From: a virus
Length of the DNA: 32,688 nt
IMG/VR virus record: IMGVR_UViG_3300036715_002412
Coordinates: 1-32,688 of that record
Strand: one strand, 5' to 3'
This document shows, piece after piece, positions 1 to 9,070 of this stretch. The translations under genes were made by a program, and so were the position numbers. Every line of letters begins with the position of its first letter. Positions within the stretch are counted from its first letter, which is position 1. The notes under the pieces were generated by a model. It saw only the letters and a list, made by a program, of their open reading frames with translations, was not told the origin of the DNA and ran no database searches.

Positions 1-1534
1 CAAAGAAGGAAATATCGGAAGATTTTACCCCTATATTCTTTATAAGAATTTTAGCTTCCGGTATTCCCTGTCCCCAATATTTTTTAAAATTGTGGATGGG
101 CAGTAGCATATTGTCTAAGATTAATATTTCTTCTTTTTTATTGAAGTCAAATTCATAATCAATATTATGAATTTTTTCAAAACTATAATCTTTTAATTTT
201 TCATTTGACAATTCAATACTTTTTAATAGCTGTTTTTTAGAATATCCTACCCCACTTGCGTTCATATGCCCGCTTAAGAATGAAGCATATCCCAGACTCT
301 CAAGAAAACCTTTTAAATTAGTCAATGGACTATCCTGAAAGTTTCTTATGCTTCCTGAAAAATAATCGCCTTTTTCATTTTTACGCAAAAGAACAACTGG
401 TTTATTGAACTTGGATGCTAGACGTTGAGCAATGAGACCTGTAAAAGCCCTATCCACCCTATCATCACAAAGAGCAAACAAAATCTTGTTATCGTTGCGC
501 TTAAATTTTTCAATATCTTCTAGGATGATTTCCATGCCCTTGTCTATGGCTCTATCTTGACGACTCTTACTATTTGTGCAAAGTCTTAATGCACGAGCAT
601 AAACAGATTCTTGAACAATTGTTTTATCGCGCTTAACATACTCAAATGATTCATCCTTTTCACATAATGCCTGAAACATTATTTGTTTATCCAATTCTGA
701 ACCCGAACGTATAGTGCCATTTATAAGTGGAACAACAAAAAACGAGACATCAATTATTGTTGGAGGAGAGTTTTTGATTCTGTAATCATTATTAATCAAT
801 TCCAATAAAAATTTATTTTTAATGTTCTCTAATCCCAAAGTAATTAGATGGCGATTTTCAATATTCCTAATGTCCATACCATCTGAAATAATTGAAAATG
901 CCACCAGATCAAGATAGTCGTCAGCATAGTTTGTCCATTCAAAATCATCAATAGCTTTTAGGAATTTCCATGTTATCAATGTTCCACTTGAATCTGGATT
1001 TGAATAATTCTCAATTAATTGAGGATTTATAATTATCGAATGTTCATTTTTATTTTTTTCAACAATGTGGTGGTCAAATAAAATTGTTTTACAACCTAAG
1101 TCTGATAAAATCTTTGCTTCTTTATAGTCATTAGTTGAGGAGTCTGGTATAAGCAATAAATCAAGATTTCCTGATTTTGCATCTTCTACAACCTTAGAAA
1201 ATAACTCTTTATCACCGAGACCATGTTGCTTGGAATCGTGAGAATAATATTCTAAATCTAATCCAAAAGCCTTTTTGATATATGAATATAACATTGCAGA
1301 AGAAAACATTCCATCTGCGTCTGGATCACTGTAAATTTTTATTTTTTCCTTATTTTCGATAGATTGCTTAAGTGTTCGATATGCCTGATTAATGCTATCA
1401 CCCAATAAAGAATATGATAAAATATCCTTGTCATTTGTATTTAAATAATGCTCAGGGTCTTCAACCCCCCTCCTGGACAGGATTTCATGTTTTATATCTG
1501 AACATCCTTTGTTTTCGCTGATTTTATATTTCAC
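1..1534 (-). CDS. recJ: RecJ-like single-stranded-DNA exonuclease, 3' end beyond window
   Basis: The frame is open from a GTG start at 1534 to the left edge, so the C-terminus lies outside the window. Near residue 70 the protein has SDPDADG (DHH-superfamily motif I), later FDHHIVEKN (the DHH signature), and further on SGHMNASGVG, matching the GGHxxAAG motif of the DHHA1 domain. The N-terminal EILSRRGVEDPEHYLN matches the RecJ opening. RecJ degrades ssDNA 5' to 3' and needs Mn/Mg held by the DHH aspartates and histidines. An upstream in-frame TGA and a GGAGA element about 12 bases before GTG fix the start. It follows the primase by 21 bases and is probably the last or a late gene of the replication operon. 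Confidence 0.9.
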   Translation of the reverse strand, partial: MKYKISENKGCSDIKHEILSRRGVEDPEHYLNTNDKDILSYSLLGDSINQAYRTLKQSIENKEKIKIYSDPDADGMFSSAMLYSYIKKAFGLDLEYYSHDSKQHGLGDKELFSKVVEDAKSGNLDLLLIPDSSTNDYKEAKILSDLGCKTILFDHHIVEKNKNEHSIIINPQLIENYSNPDSSGTLITWKFLKAIDDFEWTNYADDYLDLVAFSIISDGMDIRNIENRHLITLGLENIKNKFLLELINNDYRIKNSPPTIIDVSFFVVPLINGTIRSGSELDKQIMFQALCEKDESFEYVKRDKTIVQESVYARALRLCTNSKSRQDRAIDKGMEIILEDIEKFKRNDNKILFALCDDRVDRAFTGLIAQRLASKFNKPVVLLRKNEKGDYFSGSIRNFQDSPLTNLKGFLESLGYASFLSGHMNASGVGYSKKQLLKSIELSNEKLKDYSFEKIHNIDYEFDFNKKEEILILDNMLLPIHNFKKYWGQGIPEAKILIKNIGVKSSDISFF

Positions 1535-1555
1535 TATGCTTCACAATCTCCTGTC

Positions 1556-2611
1556 TTATTTCAATTTTATCTTGTTGTTTTTAATCATTATCTCAAAAAT
1601 TTCTTTTTTGTCTGTGGGGCTATATTTATCTGGTAAAATGTTATTGTCATCAAATAAAGCATAAACATTTACACCATATCTAAATTTATCAGCAATATCT
1701 TGTAATTCATTAAATTTTACGTCTTTATCAAAAGCAAGACAAATATCTACACCCAATCTGCTCAATTTATCTATTTGTTCAATACTTATTTTCTTTCCCA
1801 TTGTAGCCACTGAATTTTTGTAGGAATATGACCAAGCCTGCAAAACACTTTTCTCCGCCTCAAAAACATATACTTCCTTTTTCTGTTTTATGTAATTTTG
1901 TGTCAAATTATATCCATATAGAATTTTGTGACGGGGGCATTTTTCCAAGAAGATATATTTCGATTCATTTTCAGGAACATCTTTATAAAACCATCTTCCC
2001 TTCACCCCAACAAAATTATTCAATTCATCGAAAATTGGAATTACAATTCTATTGCTGGCTGGGTCATAAGCTATTTGAAATTCTGCCTGAGTTCCTATCG
2101 ATATATTATCATCTTGAAAGATTTGATTTGCATAAGGATAATAATAATTTTTAAGGATATAAATATCTTTTGGGATTATGGGAGTGACATCTTCTTCATC
2201 ATTATTCTCAACTTCATCAAGCATTTCCTTTATTTTTTTAATTATTTTTAATGACTGAGGAATATCGTCATCAAATTTATGATAATACGATATTCCAGAA
2301 AATTCAGAAATCCATTTTAAGTTTTCAAAAAAACTTTTATCATTACAATAAAAATTAACTAAATCGATAAAATCACACGTCTCTTTTGCTTTACATATGT
2401 TTCTGGTATAGTTTATTGTCAATAAAGATTCGGACAAATAAACCGTGCAGGCTCTGGGGTTATCTCCGTTGGGATTTCCAAAAGTAAAATATGAATCGGA
2501 TGATGTCATTCCATCGTGCTTTGTAATATGATGGCATCCAAGTTCTTCAAGAATCAATTTTATTTTATCTGGATTTTGAAGCAGAAAGTTTTTTAATTGT
2601 TTAATTTCCAT
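1556..2611 (-). CDS. TOPRIM-type DNA primase (DnaG-like)
   Basis: About 350 residues. The C-terminal half carries a TOPRIM domain: VYVFEAEKS supplies the acidic residue (about residues 253-255), TMGKKIS follows, and CLAFDKDV supplies the DxD pair (about 297-299). These bind Mg in DnaG primases. The middle region around NRIVIPIFD and NNFVGVKGRWF resembles the DnaG catalytic core N-terminal to TOPRIM. An N-terminal zinc-binding CHC2 set is not obvious, so the zinc domain is degenerate or absent. Start: ATG at 2611 with AAAGGA about 10 bases upstream; two TTG codons directly before it are alternatives (from 2617). It lies 18 bases after the helicase gene, so the two probably act together at the phage fork. 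Confidence 0.85.
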   Translation of the reverse strand: MEIKQLKNFLLQNPDKIKLILEELGCHHITKHDGMTSSDSYFTFGNPNGDNPRACTVYLSESLLTINYTRNICKAKETCDFIDLVNFYCNDKSFFENLKWISEFSGISYYHKFDDDIPQSLKIIKKIKEMLDEVENNDEEDVTPIIPKDIYILKNYYYPYANQIFQDDNISIGTQAEFQIAYDPASNRIVIPIFDELNNFVGVKGRWFYKDVPENESKYIFLEKCPRHKILYGYNLTQNYIKQKKEVYVFEAEKSVLQAWSYSYKNSVATMGKKISIEQIDKLSRLGVDICLAFDKDVKFNELQDIADKFRYGVNVYALFDDNNILPDKYSPTDKKEIFEIMIKNNKIKLK

Positions 2612-2629
2612 CAACAATATTCCTTTCTA

Positions 2630-4168
2630 TCATGCCCTAATCAATATTCCCAATTCTCTCCAGATGTTTCTATTCAAATCAATTTGAACAAGAATTGGCA
2701 TCTTACTCCCCTCTCTGTTCTTATCGGGAATGTGACCCTGTAAAACATATCCTTCCACATCGGGCAATGGCAAAGGCATCTTGGATGTTTCACCCATACC
2801 AGTATTGGTTGGAATATACTTATATTTCTTATATTTTTCTCGTTCAATTTGCTTCCCTAAAACGAGAGAATCTAAAACAGACTTCAATCCTTTGCTTGCC
2901 GCAATGTTATTGCTTTCCAAATCCATCACATCATAATTGGCTGTATCATCGGTCAATTGAATAGACCCCCAGCAAAAAATCCCTTCTTCTTTTGCTGTTT
3001 CACTAAGAGTCGTTGTTGTTGCAATCAATGACGCCCAATTTCCCAGATTATCTTTTAGATTTTTTAAGTTATCGTATGCGATAAAACCAAAACCTTTTCT
3101 CGCATTTTTTCTCATGTGATTAGCCAAAGAGCCATCAGAATAATCATGTTTAACATCTAAGACATTCAAATACTTTTTAAAACAATCTTCTTCAAGCCAT
3201 TTAGCAATTTTTAAAATTTCTCTATATTCAGTAGATTTCTTTTCAATTCTTTTTTTGTATTCAGCTATTGTTTCTGTAAAATTTCCTTCACTATCCCTGC
3301 CACGCTGAATTATGATTCCGTCATCATCTCTGTATAAACCAAGTTTAATTTCTCTTTCAACTTTATCAACTTTGTATCCATGCAAAGAATAAAATTCTTC
3401 ATTATTTATAACCGCTGTCAATACGGCTATTTTTAATTGTTCATAAGACATCTCATTTAACATGAGAAGTGTTTTTTCTTTTTTAACTAAAGCATTATAT
3501 GCCGCAATTTTTGATAAAAATCTTGTTTTTCCAAAATTACTCTGAAGTCCAAATGCAAGCATTGATGATTTTTGAAATCCAAGAAACAATTCATTATATG
3601 TTGGAAGAAACGTTGCAGTTCCCATAGCGGGTCTATCAATATATTCATCAATCATGGAGACAACATTATCGGAAATATCTAAAATTTCCGCATCTGATGC
3701 TATTTGAGTGTGAATTGTATCAACAGAATTTCTTATGCTTTTATAAATTTGGTCGGCATTGGATTTATCAAAATTTTTATGTTCCCTAATTCTCTTGGTA
3801 TCAATGCCTTTTGCCTCGTATTCTCGTAAAAGAGCGAATTTTTGAAGAATTTGAAAATAGGATTTAAATTCAGTTATATCAGAAATCTCCATAAATCCCT
3901 CAATGGTTTTCCAACCCCCTATTTTACGATAAAACAGGAGTCTTTCTTCATCTTGATTCACATATACGGCTAGATTTTTTTCATTGAACTTCTGCTCATT
4001 TGCATAAAGAGTTGAGAGCCAATCATAAAATGTCCTGCACACTTCATCGCTAAAGTAGTATTTTGATTTTATGATTCTTTCATATTCCAAAAATAAATCA
4101 TTTGCAATAAATAAAGAACCAATAAATCTTATTTCATTTTCTACATTACTAATGATCGTTGATTCCAT
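2630..4168 (-). CDS. DnaB-family replicative helicase
   Basis: 512 residues, the usual DnaB length. The N-terminal 120 residues (IRFIGSLF, then FYDWL) match the DnaB primase-interacting domain. The RecA-fold domain begins near residue 190 with FLPTYNELFLGF, followed by a Walker A at 207-215 ending FGKT. The A/G normally five places before GKT is Leu here (L208), with Gly one residue earlier, a small departure. GFGFIAYDNL is the likely Walker B. The gene begins 3 bases after the stop of the upstream gene, with GGGAG for ribosome binding. It sits directly before the primase, the normal helicase-primase pairing. It should unwind DNA as a hexamer. Confidence 0.88.
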   Translation of the reverse strand: MESTIISNVENEIRFIGSLFIANDLFLEYERIIKSKYYFSDEVCRTFYDWLSTLYANEQKFNEKNLAVYVNQDEERLLFYRKIGGWKTIEGFMEISDITEFKSYFQILQKFALLREYEAKGIDTKRIREHKNFDKSNADQIYKSIRNSVDTIHTQIASDAEILDISDNVVSMIDEYIDRPAMGTATFLPTYNELFLGFQKSSMLAFGLQSNFGKTRFLSKIAAYNALVKKEKTLLMLNEMSYEQLKIAVLTAVINNEEFYSLHGYKVDKVEREIKLGLYRDDDGIIIQRGRDSEGNFTETIAEYKKRIEKKSTEYREILKIAKWLEEDCFKKYLNVLDVKHDYSDGSLANHMRKNARKGFGFIAYDNLKNLKDNLGNWASLIATTTTLSETAKEEGIFCWGSIQLTDDTANYDVMDLESNNIAASKGLKSVLDSLVLGKQIEREKYKKYKYIPTNTGMGETSKMPLPLPDVEGYVLQGHIPDKNREGSKMPILVQIDLNRNIWRELGILIRA

Positions 4169-4171
4169 TAA

Positions 4172-4843
4172 TCAATCTCCCAATTCATCTTCATCAAATA
4201 TATCTATTTCATTCTTCTTTATGTTGTTTGTAGCAACTACTTCAGTCAACCTCTCATTGACTATTAAACTATTCTGAGCCTGTTTATTTTCTATTTCTTT
4301 TTTACCCAACCAATCCAGATAACTTCGATATTTTCCAATCAAAACAGCTAAATCATAATTAATTCTTCCAATTCCATCAATACCGTTCTTGTGATATATC
4401 TTATTTAACCAATCCTGCTTTCGTTGAAACATATCTAATAAATGTTCTGGGGGAATGGGACAAGACATATCCTTCCACGTTCCATCAAATATTCCCTCCA
4501 TCTTTTGATAAATATAAGTAGGAAGCATTACCACGTCATAGGCATCACATAAATATTTATAGAGATGGCTTTTTGCCATTGTTTTATAAATATACTCGTC
4601 GCTGGATAATCTTAATTCATTAATTTTTATGTCAAGCGCTTCTTCACTTGGCCTACGAATTTTTTTATTTAACATTTTATTTTTAAAACAATTGATGTGG
4701 TGAAAAGCATTTGATACATAAATAGTGCTATCCCATTCCGTTTCAAGGGTTATATACTCTTTGCATTCTTTGCATTTTCGCATTGTTTTATACTTATTTA
4801 TGAGTATGGTTCTATCGAATGTTTTTGTTTTATCTTTTTCCAT
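4172..4843 (-). CDS. Unknown protein with N-terminal zinc-finger-like motif, first gene of replication operon
   Basis: 223 residues; family not recognised. Residues C24, C27, H49 and C52 give a C-x2-C ... H-x2-C pattern typical of a small zinc site. The rest is charged, with a long helical C-terminus ending in an acidic patch (IDIFDEDELGD). Position before DnaB suggests a helicase loader, initiator or accessory factor, but that is inference only. The ATG at 4843 has no Shine-Dalgarno sequence, and the -10 box of the upstream promoter ends just 8 bases before it, so the message is nearly leaderless. An internal ATG at 4783 also lacks a ribosome site. Confidence 0.75.
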   Translation of the reverse strand: MEKDKTKTFDRTILINKYKTMRKCKECKEYITLETEWDSTIYVSNAFHHINCFKNKMLNKKIRRPSEEALDIKINELRLSSDEYIYKTMAKSHLYKYLCDAYDVVMLPTYIYQKMEGIFDGTWKDMSCPIPPEHLLDMFQRKQDWLNKIYHKNGIDGIGRINYDLAVLIGKYRSYLDWLGKKEIENKQAQNSLIVNERLTEVVATNNIKKNEIDIFDEDELGD

Positions 4844-4851
4844 ATTATTTT

Positions 4852-4880
4852 ATTTTATCACACTTTCTTACAACTGTCAA
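4852..4880 (-). promoter_or_regulatory. Sigma-70 promoter for the replication operon
   Basis: On the minus strand TTGACA is followed after 17 bases by TAAAAT. The -10 box ends 8 bases before the ATG of the next gene, so transcription should start about two bases before the start codon. Confidence 0.8.
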
Positions 4881-4926
4881 ATTAAATTTATTATTTATGT
4901 TTTATAAACTAAAGATATTTTTAAAA

Positions 4927-4960
4927 ATAAGGATGTGTCCCCTACCGACCACATCCTTAT
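4927..4960 (-). terminator. Intrinsic terminator after the Sak4-like gene
   Basis: An 11-base-pair stem (ATAAGGATGTG pairing with CACATCCTTAT) with a 12-base loop is followed on the minus strand by a run of T. It lies 33 bases past the stop of the recombinase gene and just before the promoter of the next operon, insulating the two. Confidence 0.85.
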
Positions 4961-4992
4961 TTAGCTAATATATTTAATTATTCCACTATTAT

Positions 4993-6063
4993 TTAATCAT
5001 CGGCCTTAAGAACACGATAAATTTTCTTCAATGTTTCCATGTCATCAATTTGACTGAATTGTAATGGAAGTCCTTTTCTTTCAAGTTCTTGTTTCTTTAA
5101 AGATGATACTTCCTTAGACATTGACTTTGCATAATTCAAAACTTCCGCTCTAAATTCTTCAACACCAACCAAAGAATCCACCGTGTTTTTATTTTTCTCT
5201 TTTTCAGAAAATGCAATTGCTCTTTCGGAATATTCCTTTTCTTCTTTTTTGCGAAGAGCATCAATTTCTTTAGATGTTTTTCCAGTTGATTTTTCTAATG
5301 CCACAGTAATTGCATTGATGTATTCTTTGGCATCAAGGTTAATTTTCTCAGGTAAAAACTCGCCACTCAATCGTGAACCAGCATCAACAAAATCCGTTCC
5401 TCTAAAATAAATAACTCTCTTTGATGCGGTTTTTCTTTCGTCCTTGATTTCCACTTCTTCAATAAACATTGGCATAAAATCTGCTCTATCGGCAAAAATT
5501 GCATCATAAGCGAATTCCAAAGAGCCAGTAATCATTTGATATGCTTCATCCGAGAGTTTTTCCTTCATGTCTTTGGTTTTGGTATGACCAATATAAACCA
5601 TTCCATATCCAGCCAATTCCAATTTACCAATTTGTTCCTCAATTAATTGACGTGCCTTCTTTTTACCTGCTCCATAACCACCTAAAGCCGCATTGATAGA
5701 ACTGATCGCTTCACCTTTGGTGATACGATGAATTTCCATAACCTTGCGTTCAGCCATTTCAACTAATTCATCAACTGTGTCGAGAGCCAAAATTTTAAAT
5801 GTGTTTTCATTCTTGTTTTCAACCAAATCCTCGACAACATCTACAAAATCACCCCATGTAGGACAAGATTGAGCATAAAGATTATCTAAGGTTTTATAGC
5901 CTTCTTCGTAACCCATAGAAATCAACATCCCGAACTCTGGTTTTCCATATGCTTCAATTACCAAATCACGAAAAGCCGTTGTTTTTCCCACCTTTGGCGT
6001 TCCACGCCAATAATGACGATAGTGGGCAATATCAAGTTTAATAGTATTGAGTGAATATTTCAT
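4993..6063 (-). CDS. Sak4-like P-loop ATPase (phage recombinase)
   Basis: 356 residues. Walker A is GTPKVGKTT (residues 21-29) and Walker B is the hydrophobic run ending ILALDTVDEL. The layout of a short N-terminus, an early P-loop and a RecA-like core is that of phage Sak4/AAA_24 proteins, which promote ssDNA annealing with a partner ssDNA-binding protein. The C-terminal third is helical and charged. The gene has a strong GGAGG site and follows the putative ssDNA-binding protein gene, the usual Sak4 neighbour. A RAD51/RecA-type recombinase is the alternative, but the early P-loop and short core favour Sak4. Confidence 0.8.
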   Translation of the reverse strand: MKYSLNTIKLDIAHYRHYWRGTPKVGKTTAFRDLVIEAYGKPEFGMLISMGYEEGYKTLDNLYAQSCPTWGDFVDVVEDLVENKNENTFKILALDTVDELVEMAERKVMEIHRITKGEAISSINAALGGYGAGKKKARQLIEEQIGKLELAGYGMVYIGHTKTKDMKEKLSDEAYQMITGSLEFAYDAIFADRADFMPMFIEEVEIKDERKTASKRVIYFRGTDFVDAGSRLSGEFLPEKINLDAKEYINAITVALEKSTGKTSKEIDALRKKEEKEYSERAIAFSEKEKNKNTVDSLVGVEEFRAEVLNYAKSMSKEVSSLKKQELERKGLPLQFSQIDDMETLKKIYRVLKADD

Positions 6064-6109
6064 TTTATTATTTCCTCCGGTATTTACTTTTTTTATTTTT
6101 TTAGAAAAT

Positions 6110-6142
6110 TATGTTCACGATAAATAAATTATCGTGAACATA
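6110..6142 (-). terminator. Perfect 14-bp inverted repeat between the SSB-like and Sak4-like genes
   Basis: TATGTTCACGATAA and its exact complement are separated by only 5 bases (ATAAA). On the minus strand it is followed by AATTTTC, a poor U-tract. It may act as a partial terminator setting the SSB to recombinase ratio, as an RNA-processing hairpin, or as a protein-binding dyad. Confidence 0.6.
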
Positions 6143-6168
6143 AACAAATATTATTTATTTAAATAATA

Positions 6169-7176
6169 TTACCAACCACTCTCGACTTCACTATCAATTT
6201 TACTCTTTTCACCACCCTCTTGACTTTCAAAAGCAGATGCATTCTTTGACTTCTTTAACTCAGAACATTCATCCCTAAACGACTCAACAATCTTCTTTGT
6301 ATATGATTCGGTGTCCAACGTTTCAGGACGCGCTCCAGTAACTTGCATGGTAACACGAGAAGGAGTTTTTGCCTTCCCCACTGAACTAGCTTCACCCCAA
6401 ACCTCAGTAGTAACAGTCTCCACGACTTGAGTTGATTGAATCTTTCCCGTTAAAGTAATCCCATTGAAAGGTTTAACATGTTCTTTAATTTGCTTTGCCA
6501 ACGATTCATTGGTTTCTAATGAAATATCCTCGACATTATTGTATCCAATGACAATACCATTTACAAAATACTTGAAACTTTTTTCAAATTCCACACGTTC
6601 TACTCCAGTGAAAACAATTGGCTGTGCAAACTCCGCCTGCTTAACAAACTTATCGCTTGAGAAATCAATTTCATCTTTAGCGAGATAAAGAGCTTGTGGA
6701 ATAAATTTGGTGGTTTTTCTCACTTCCTTGCTATCCTTATCTTCATAAGAAGAATGTTCGATAGAACCCTTCACGAAAACAGAAATCCCATCGTTTCCGT
6801 GAGTTTCAATATAGTCAATTGCATCAAATGGTGTAAGAGTTACTAATTCATTCTTTTTGGTTTCTTCATTTTTAGTCAAACCCAAACTTACTCCAATGAG
6901 TCTGAAACCATCCCTGCTCCATCGCATTCGTTTAACCCAATCAACCTTTTCGATTTCTGGTTTATTATTCTTAACAGGTTTACTAAAATAAACATATTCC
7001 TGTTCCATACCATTCATGTGCAAAAACATCATTTCTGTATCACTGATTTTGAGGCGAAGATTCATCATTCGCATTTTCTTACCACTCTTAGTGGTAATTT
7101 CAGTAAAAGACTTTTCTTCTTTAAAGCCCATGAGAATACCACGAGCTTCAAAAGTTCCCTTAGTTTGTTTTAACAT
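6169..7176 (-). CDS. Putative phage single-stranded-DNA-binding protein
   Basis: 335 residues. No catalytic motif. The first two thirds are beta-rich (FEARGILMGF; GISVFVKGSIE; GITLTGKIQS), compatible with OB folds. The tail is disordered and ends in an acidic, Gly/Ser-rich stretch with a terminal aromatic (SKIDSEVESGW), similar to the protein-docking tails of SSB proteins. Its position directly before a Sak4-like recombinase supports an ssDNA-binding role, since these genes are commonly paired. Start ATG at 7176 with TAGGAGAAAAT in front. About 200 AT-rich bases separate it from the tRNA group upstream. The function is inferred from fold-like pattern and context, not from a recognised motif. 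Confidence 0.6.
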   Translation of the reverse strand: MLKQTKGTFEARGILMGFKEEKSFTEITTKSGKKMRMMNLRLKISDTEMMFLHMNGMEQEYVYFSKPVKNNKPEIEKVDWVKRMRWSRDGFRLIGVSLGLTKNEETKKNELVTLTPFDAIDYIETHGNDGISVFVKGSIEHSSYEDKDSKEVRKTTKFIPQALYLAKDEIDFSSDKFVKQAEFAQPIVFTGVERVEFEKSFKYFVNGIVIGYNNVEDISLETNESLAKQIKEHVKPFNGITLTGKIQSTQVVETVTTEVWGEASSVGKAKTPSRVTMQVTGARPETLDTESYTKKIVESFRDECSELKKSKNASAFESQEGGEKSKIDSEVESGW

Positions 7177-7383
7177 ATTTTCTCCTATTTTTTTGTTTTG
7201 TAAATATTTTTATTTATTTAGTTTTGCTTTTATAATTATATATATCTTTCATGTGTTTGTTTTGAACTATGAGTATTTGTTTTTATTTTAAGAAAATATG
7301 CCGCCTGATTTTAACGAAGTATTTTAAAAGCGGAATAATAATCTTTCAGCCTCCTTGTTTATGGTCGTGAATAATCGCACTAG

Positions 7384-7454
7384 CAGGATATGAAAGTGTC
7401 GAACTTCCATCTTTAGGGTCAAAGCCTAATGTAATACCGTTATACCAATATCCC
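7384..7454 (-). tRNA. tRNA-Gln (TTG)
   Basis: Cloverleaf readable on the minus strand: acceptor GGGATAT with ATATCCT (one G-U pair), anticodon stem TTAGG/CCTAA, loop CTTTGAC giving anticodon TTG, T-stem GGAAG/CTTTC with loop TTCGACA, discriminator G. The D-stem is weak. It reads CAA, a codon favoured in AT-rich genes. No CCA is encoded. Confidence 0.85.
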
Positions 7455-7569
7455 ATGAATAAACCATGATTGAATTGAATAATACTTTTATTGATTTTGA
7501 ATCAACCACACTTCTAATAAAAAAATTGCTTATGTTGCAGTCTGGAAAAACAAGTGCAATAATCCTGAG

Positions 7570-7641
7570 CGTCCTTATCCAGAATCGAACTGGAATCGTG
7601 ATGTTAGAAGCATCGTATGTTTTCCATTACACTATAAGGAC
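7570..7641 (-). tRNA. tRNA-Arg (TCT)
   Basis: Acceptor GTCCTTA/TAAGGAC is perfect; anticodon loop CTTCTAA gives TCT; T-stem TCCAG/CTGGA with loop TTCGATT; discriminator G. The outer pair of the anticodon stem is a C-A mismatch. It reads AGA, typical of AT-rich phage genes. Confidence 0.88.
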
Positions 7642-7759
7642 GTGTTTATTTAATTATGACGCATAAGGAGAATAAAAAAATGAACCTTATTTATTGATTT
7701 ATAATCAATCATTTTCAATCATTCATCCTGGTTCTCTATATGAAAATATTGTAAAACCT

Positions 7760-8845
7760 TCATTTCATCAACAGATAGCTGAAAATATGTTTTATAACAT
7801 CCACTGTCCATCCATTTCCAAGCATTTTATATCTCTGAGAATTTGAAACAATGGATGTGTAATTATCTGGAACAGTTTGCAATCTTTCACACTCCAACGG
7901 GGTCAATTTTCTATAATAAATATCATTCAATGCAATTTTAGGTTCTCTATGCCCACCCTGCATTGTTGTCAAGGATGGACTTTTTCCATTAATGGAATAT
8001 ACCCGTTTTACTATATCGTATCCATTTATGTTTTCAGCCATTCCAACTTGAATCAATCCATTTAATTTATGTGGATGATCTGAGGCGACAAAATTGTGTT
8101 CTCCGTCCTTTTCAATATTTAATTGAGATTCAATATTATCAGCAATAATTTGATTTTTAAGTGTCGCGCCACCACACCCAACAAGACACCCATGAGGAAT
8201 TGTTTTTACATAAATATAGCCCCACTCATGTCTATCTTCGCGACCACTTCCCCTTCCCGAACTTCTTACCGTATTGGATTTCTCCTTAATTAATGAAGAA
8301 TTTTGAATATCAAAATTTTCTAAAATATCTTTTAAAAATATTTTTTTATCTTCTGGCTGTTCAATTCCATGTATATTTGTCCAATATAATCTTTTTCTTG
8401 ATTGTGCGGAGACCAAAGATGAATTAATTTCAATTGGCGTTATTTTCAAATACTCGGAAATTACATCTTGAAATTCTTGTTTCATTTTAACATTTTCAAG
8501 AAGAAATTTTATTTTTGGATTTTTCTTTTTCAAAAAATTCAATATTTCTACATATTCAAAAAATAATTTACTTCGAGGATCATTGAAATTCAATTGTTTT
8601 CCAGCAAAGGAAAATCCCTGACAGGGACTTCCTCCAATCAAAAGATCGATTTTTGGTAAATTCCAAGATTTCCAATTTTGAACATCCCCAAGTTGAATAG
8701 TTTGCGGATAATTTTTTTGGGTAACTTTGATTGCGTATTTATCAATCTCGGACGCAAAATATTTATTTACCTTAATTCCAGCGCGCTCCAAAGCAATTTG
8801 ACCGCAACTCATTCCATCAAACAATGAAAGAATATTTAATTTCAA
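7760..8845 (-). CDS. DNA (cytosine-5) methyltransferase
   Basis: 361 residues with the C5-methyltransferase motifs in order: motif I SLFDGMSCGQIALERAG (SAM binding), motif IV GGSPCQGFSF with catalytic C75, motif VI LLENV (E117-V119), motif VIII QSRKR (148-152), a target-recognition region at about 190-300, then motifs IX-X (LTPLECERLQTVP; MLGNGWTVDVI). It transfers methyl from SAM to carbon 5 of cytosine. Start is a TTG at 8845, with GAGGAG about 10 bases upstream. No restriction endonuclease gene is next to it, so it is an orphan enzyme, probably shielding phage DNA from host restriction. It lies inside the tRNA group. Confidence 0.93.
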   Translation of the reverse strand: MKLNILSLFDGMSCGQIALERAGIKVNKYFASEIDKYAIKVTQKNYPQTIQLGDVQNWKSWNLPKIDLLIGGSPCQGFSFAGKQLNFNDPRSKLFFEYVEILNFLKKKNPKIKFLLENVKMKQEFQDVISEYLKITPIEINSSLVSAQSRKRLYWTNIHGIEQPEDKKIFLKDILENFDIQNSSLIKEKSNTVRSSGRGSGREDRHEWGYIYVKTIPHGCLVGCGGATLKNQIIADNIESQLNIEKDGEHNFVASDHPHKLNGLIQVGMAENINGYDIVKRVYSINGKSPSLTTMQGGHREPKIALNDIYYRKLTPLECERLQTVPDNYTSIVSNSQRYKMLGNGWTVDVIKHIFSYLLMK

Positions 8846-8998
8846 ATTATACGCTCCTCGTTTTCATACAATAATTTTTTTTATCAATTATGAAAAAGTG
8901 AATGATTGAATGATGAACACATTCAATTATTCATCGAAACTCTCAAATCCTGCCTTGAAACAAATCTTTCATTGCTAACCAAAGTCCCATGTTTTTTG

Positions 8999-9070
8999 TA
9001 GCGGGTATTGAAATCGAATCAATTTAATATAGGTTATGAGCCTATTTAGACACCTTGCCTACCACCCGCT
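8999..9070 (-). tRNA. tRNA with CAT anticodon (elongator Met, or Ile2)
   Basis: Acceptor AGCGGGT/ACCCGCT, anticodon stem ATAGG/CCTAT perfect, loop CTCATAA giving CAT, T-stem ATTGA/TCAAT with loop TTCGATT, discriminator A. The A1-U72 pair excludes a normal initiator tRNA. CAT may be modified to lysidine and read AUA; sequence alone cannot decide. Confidence 0.85.
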
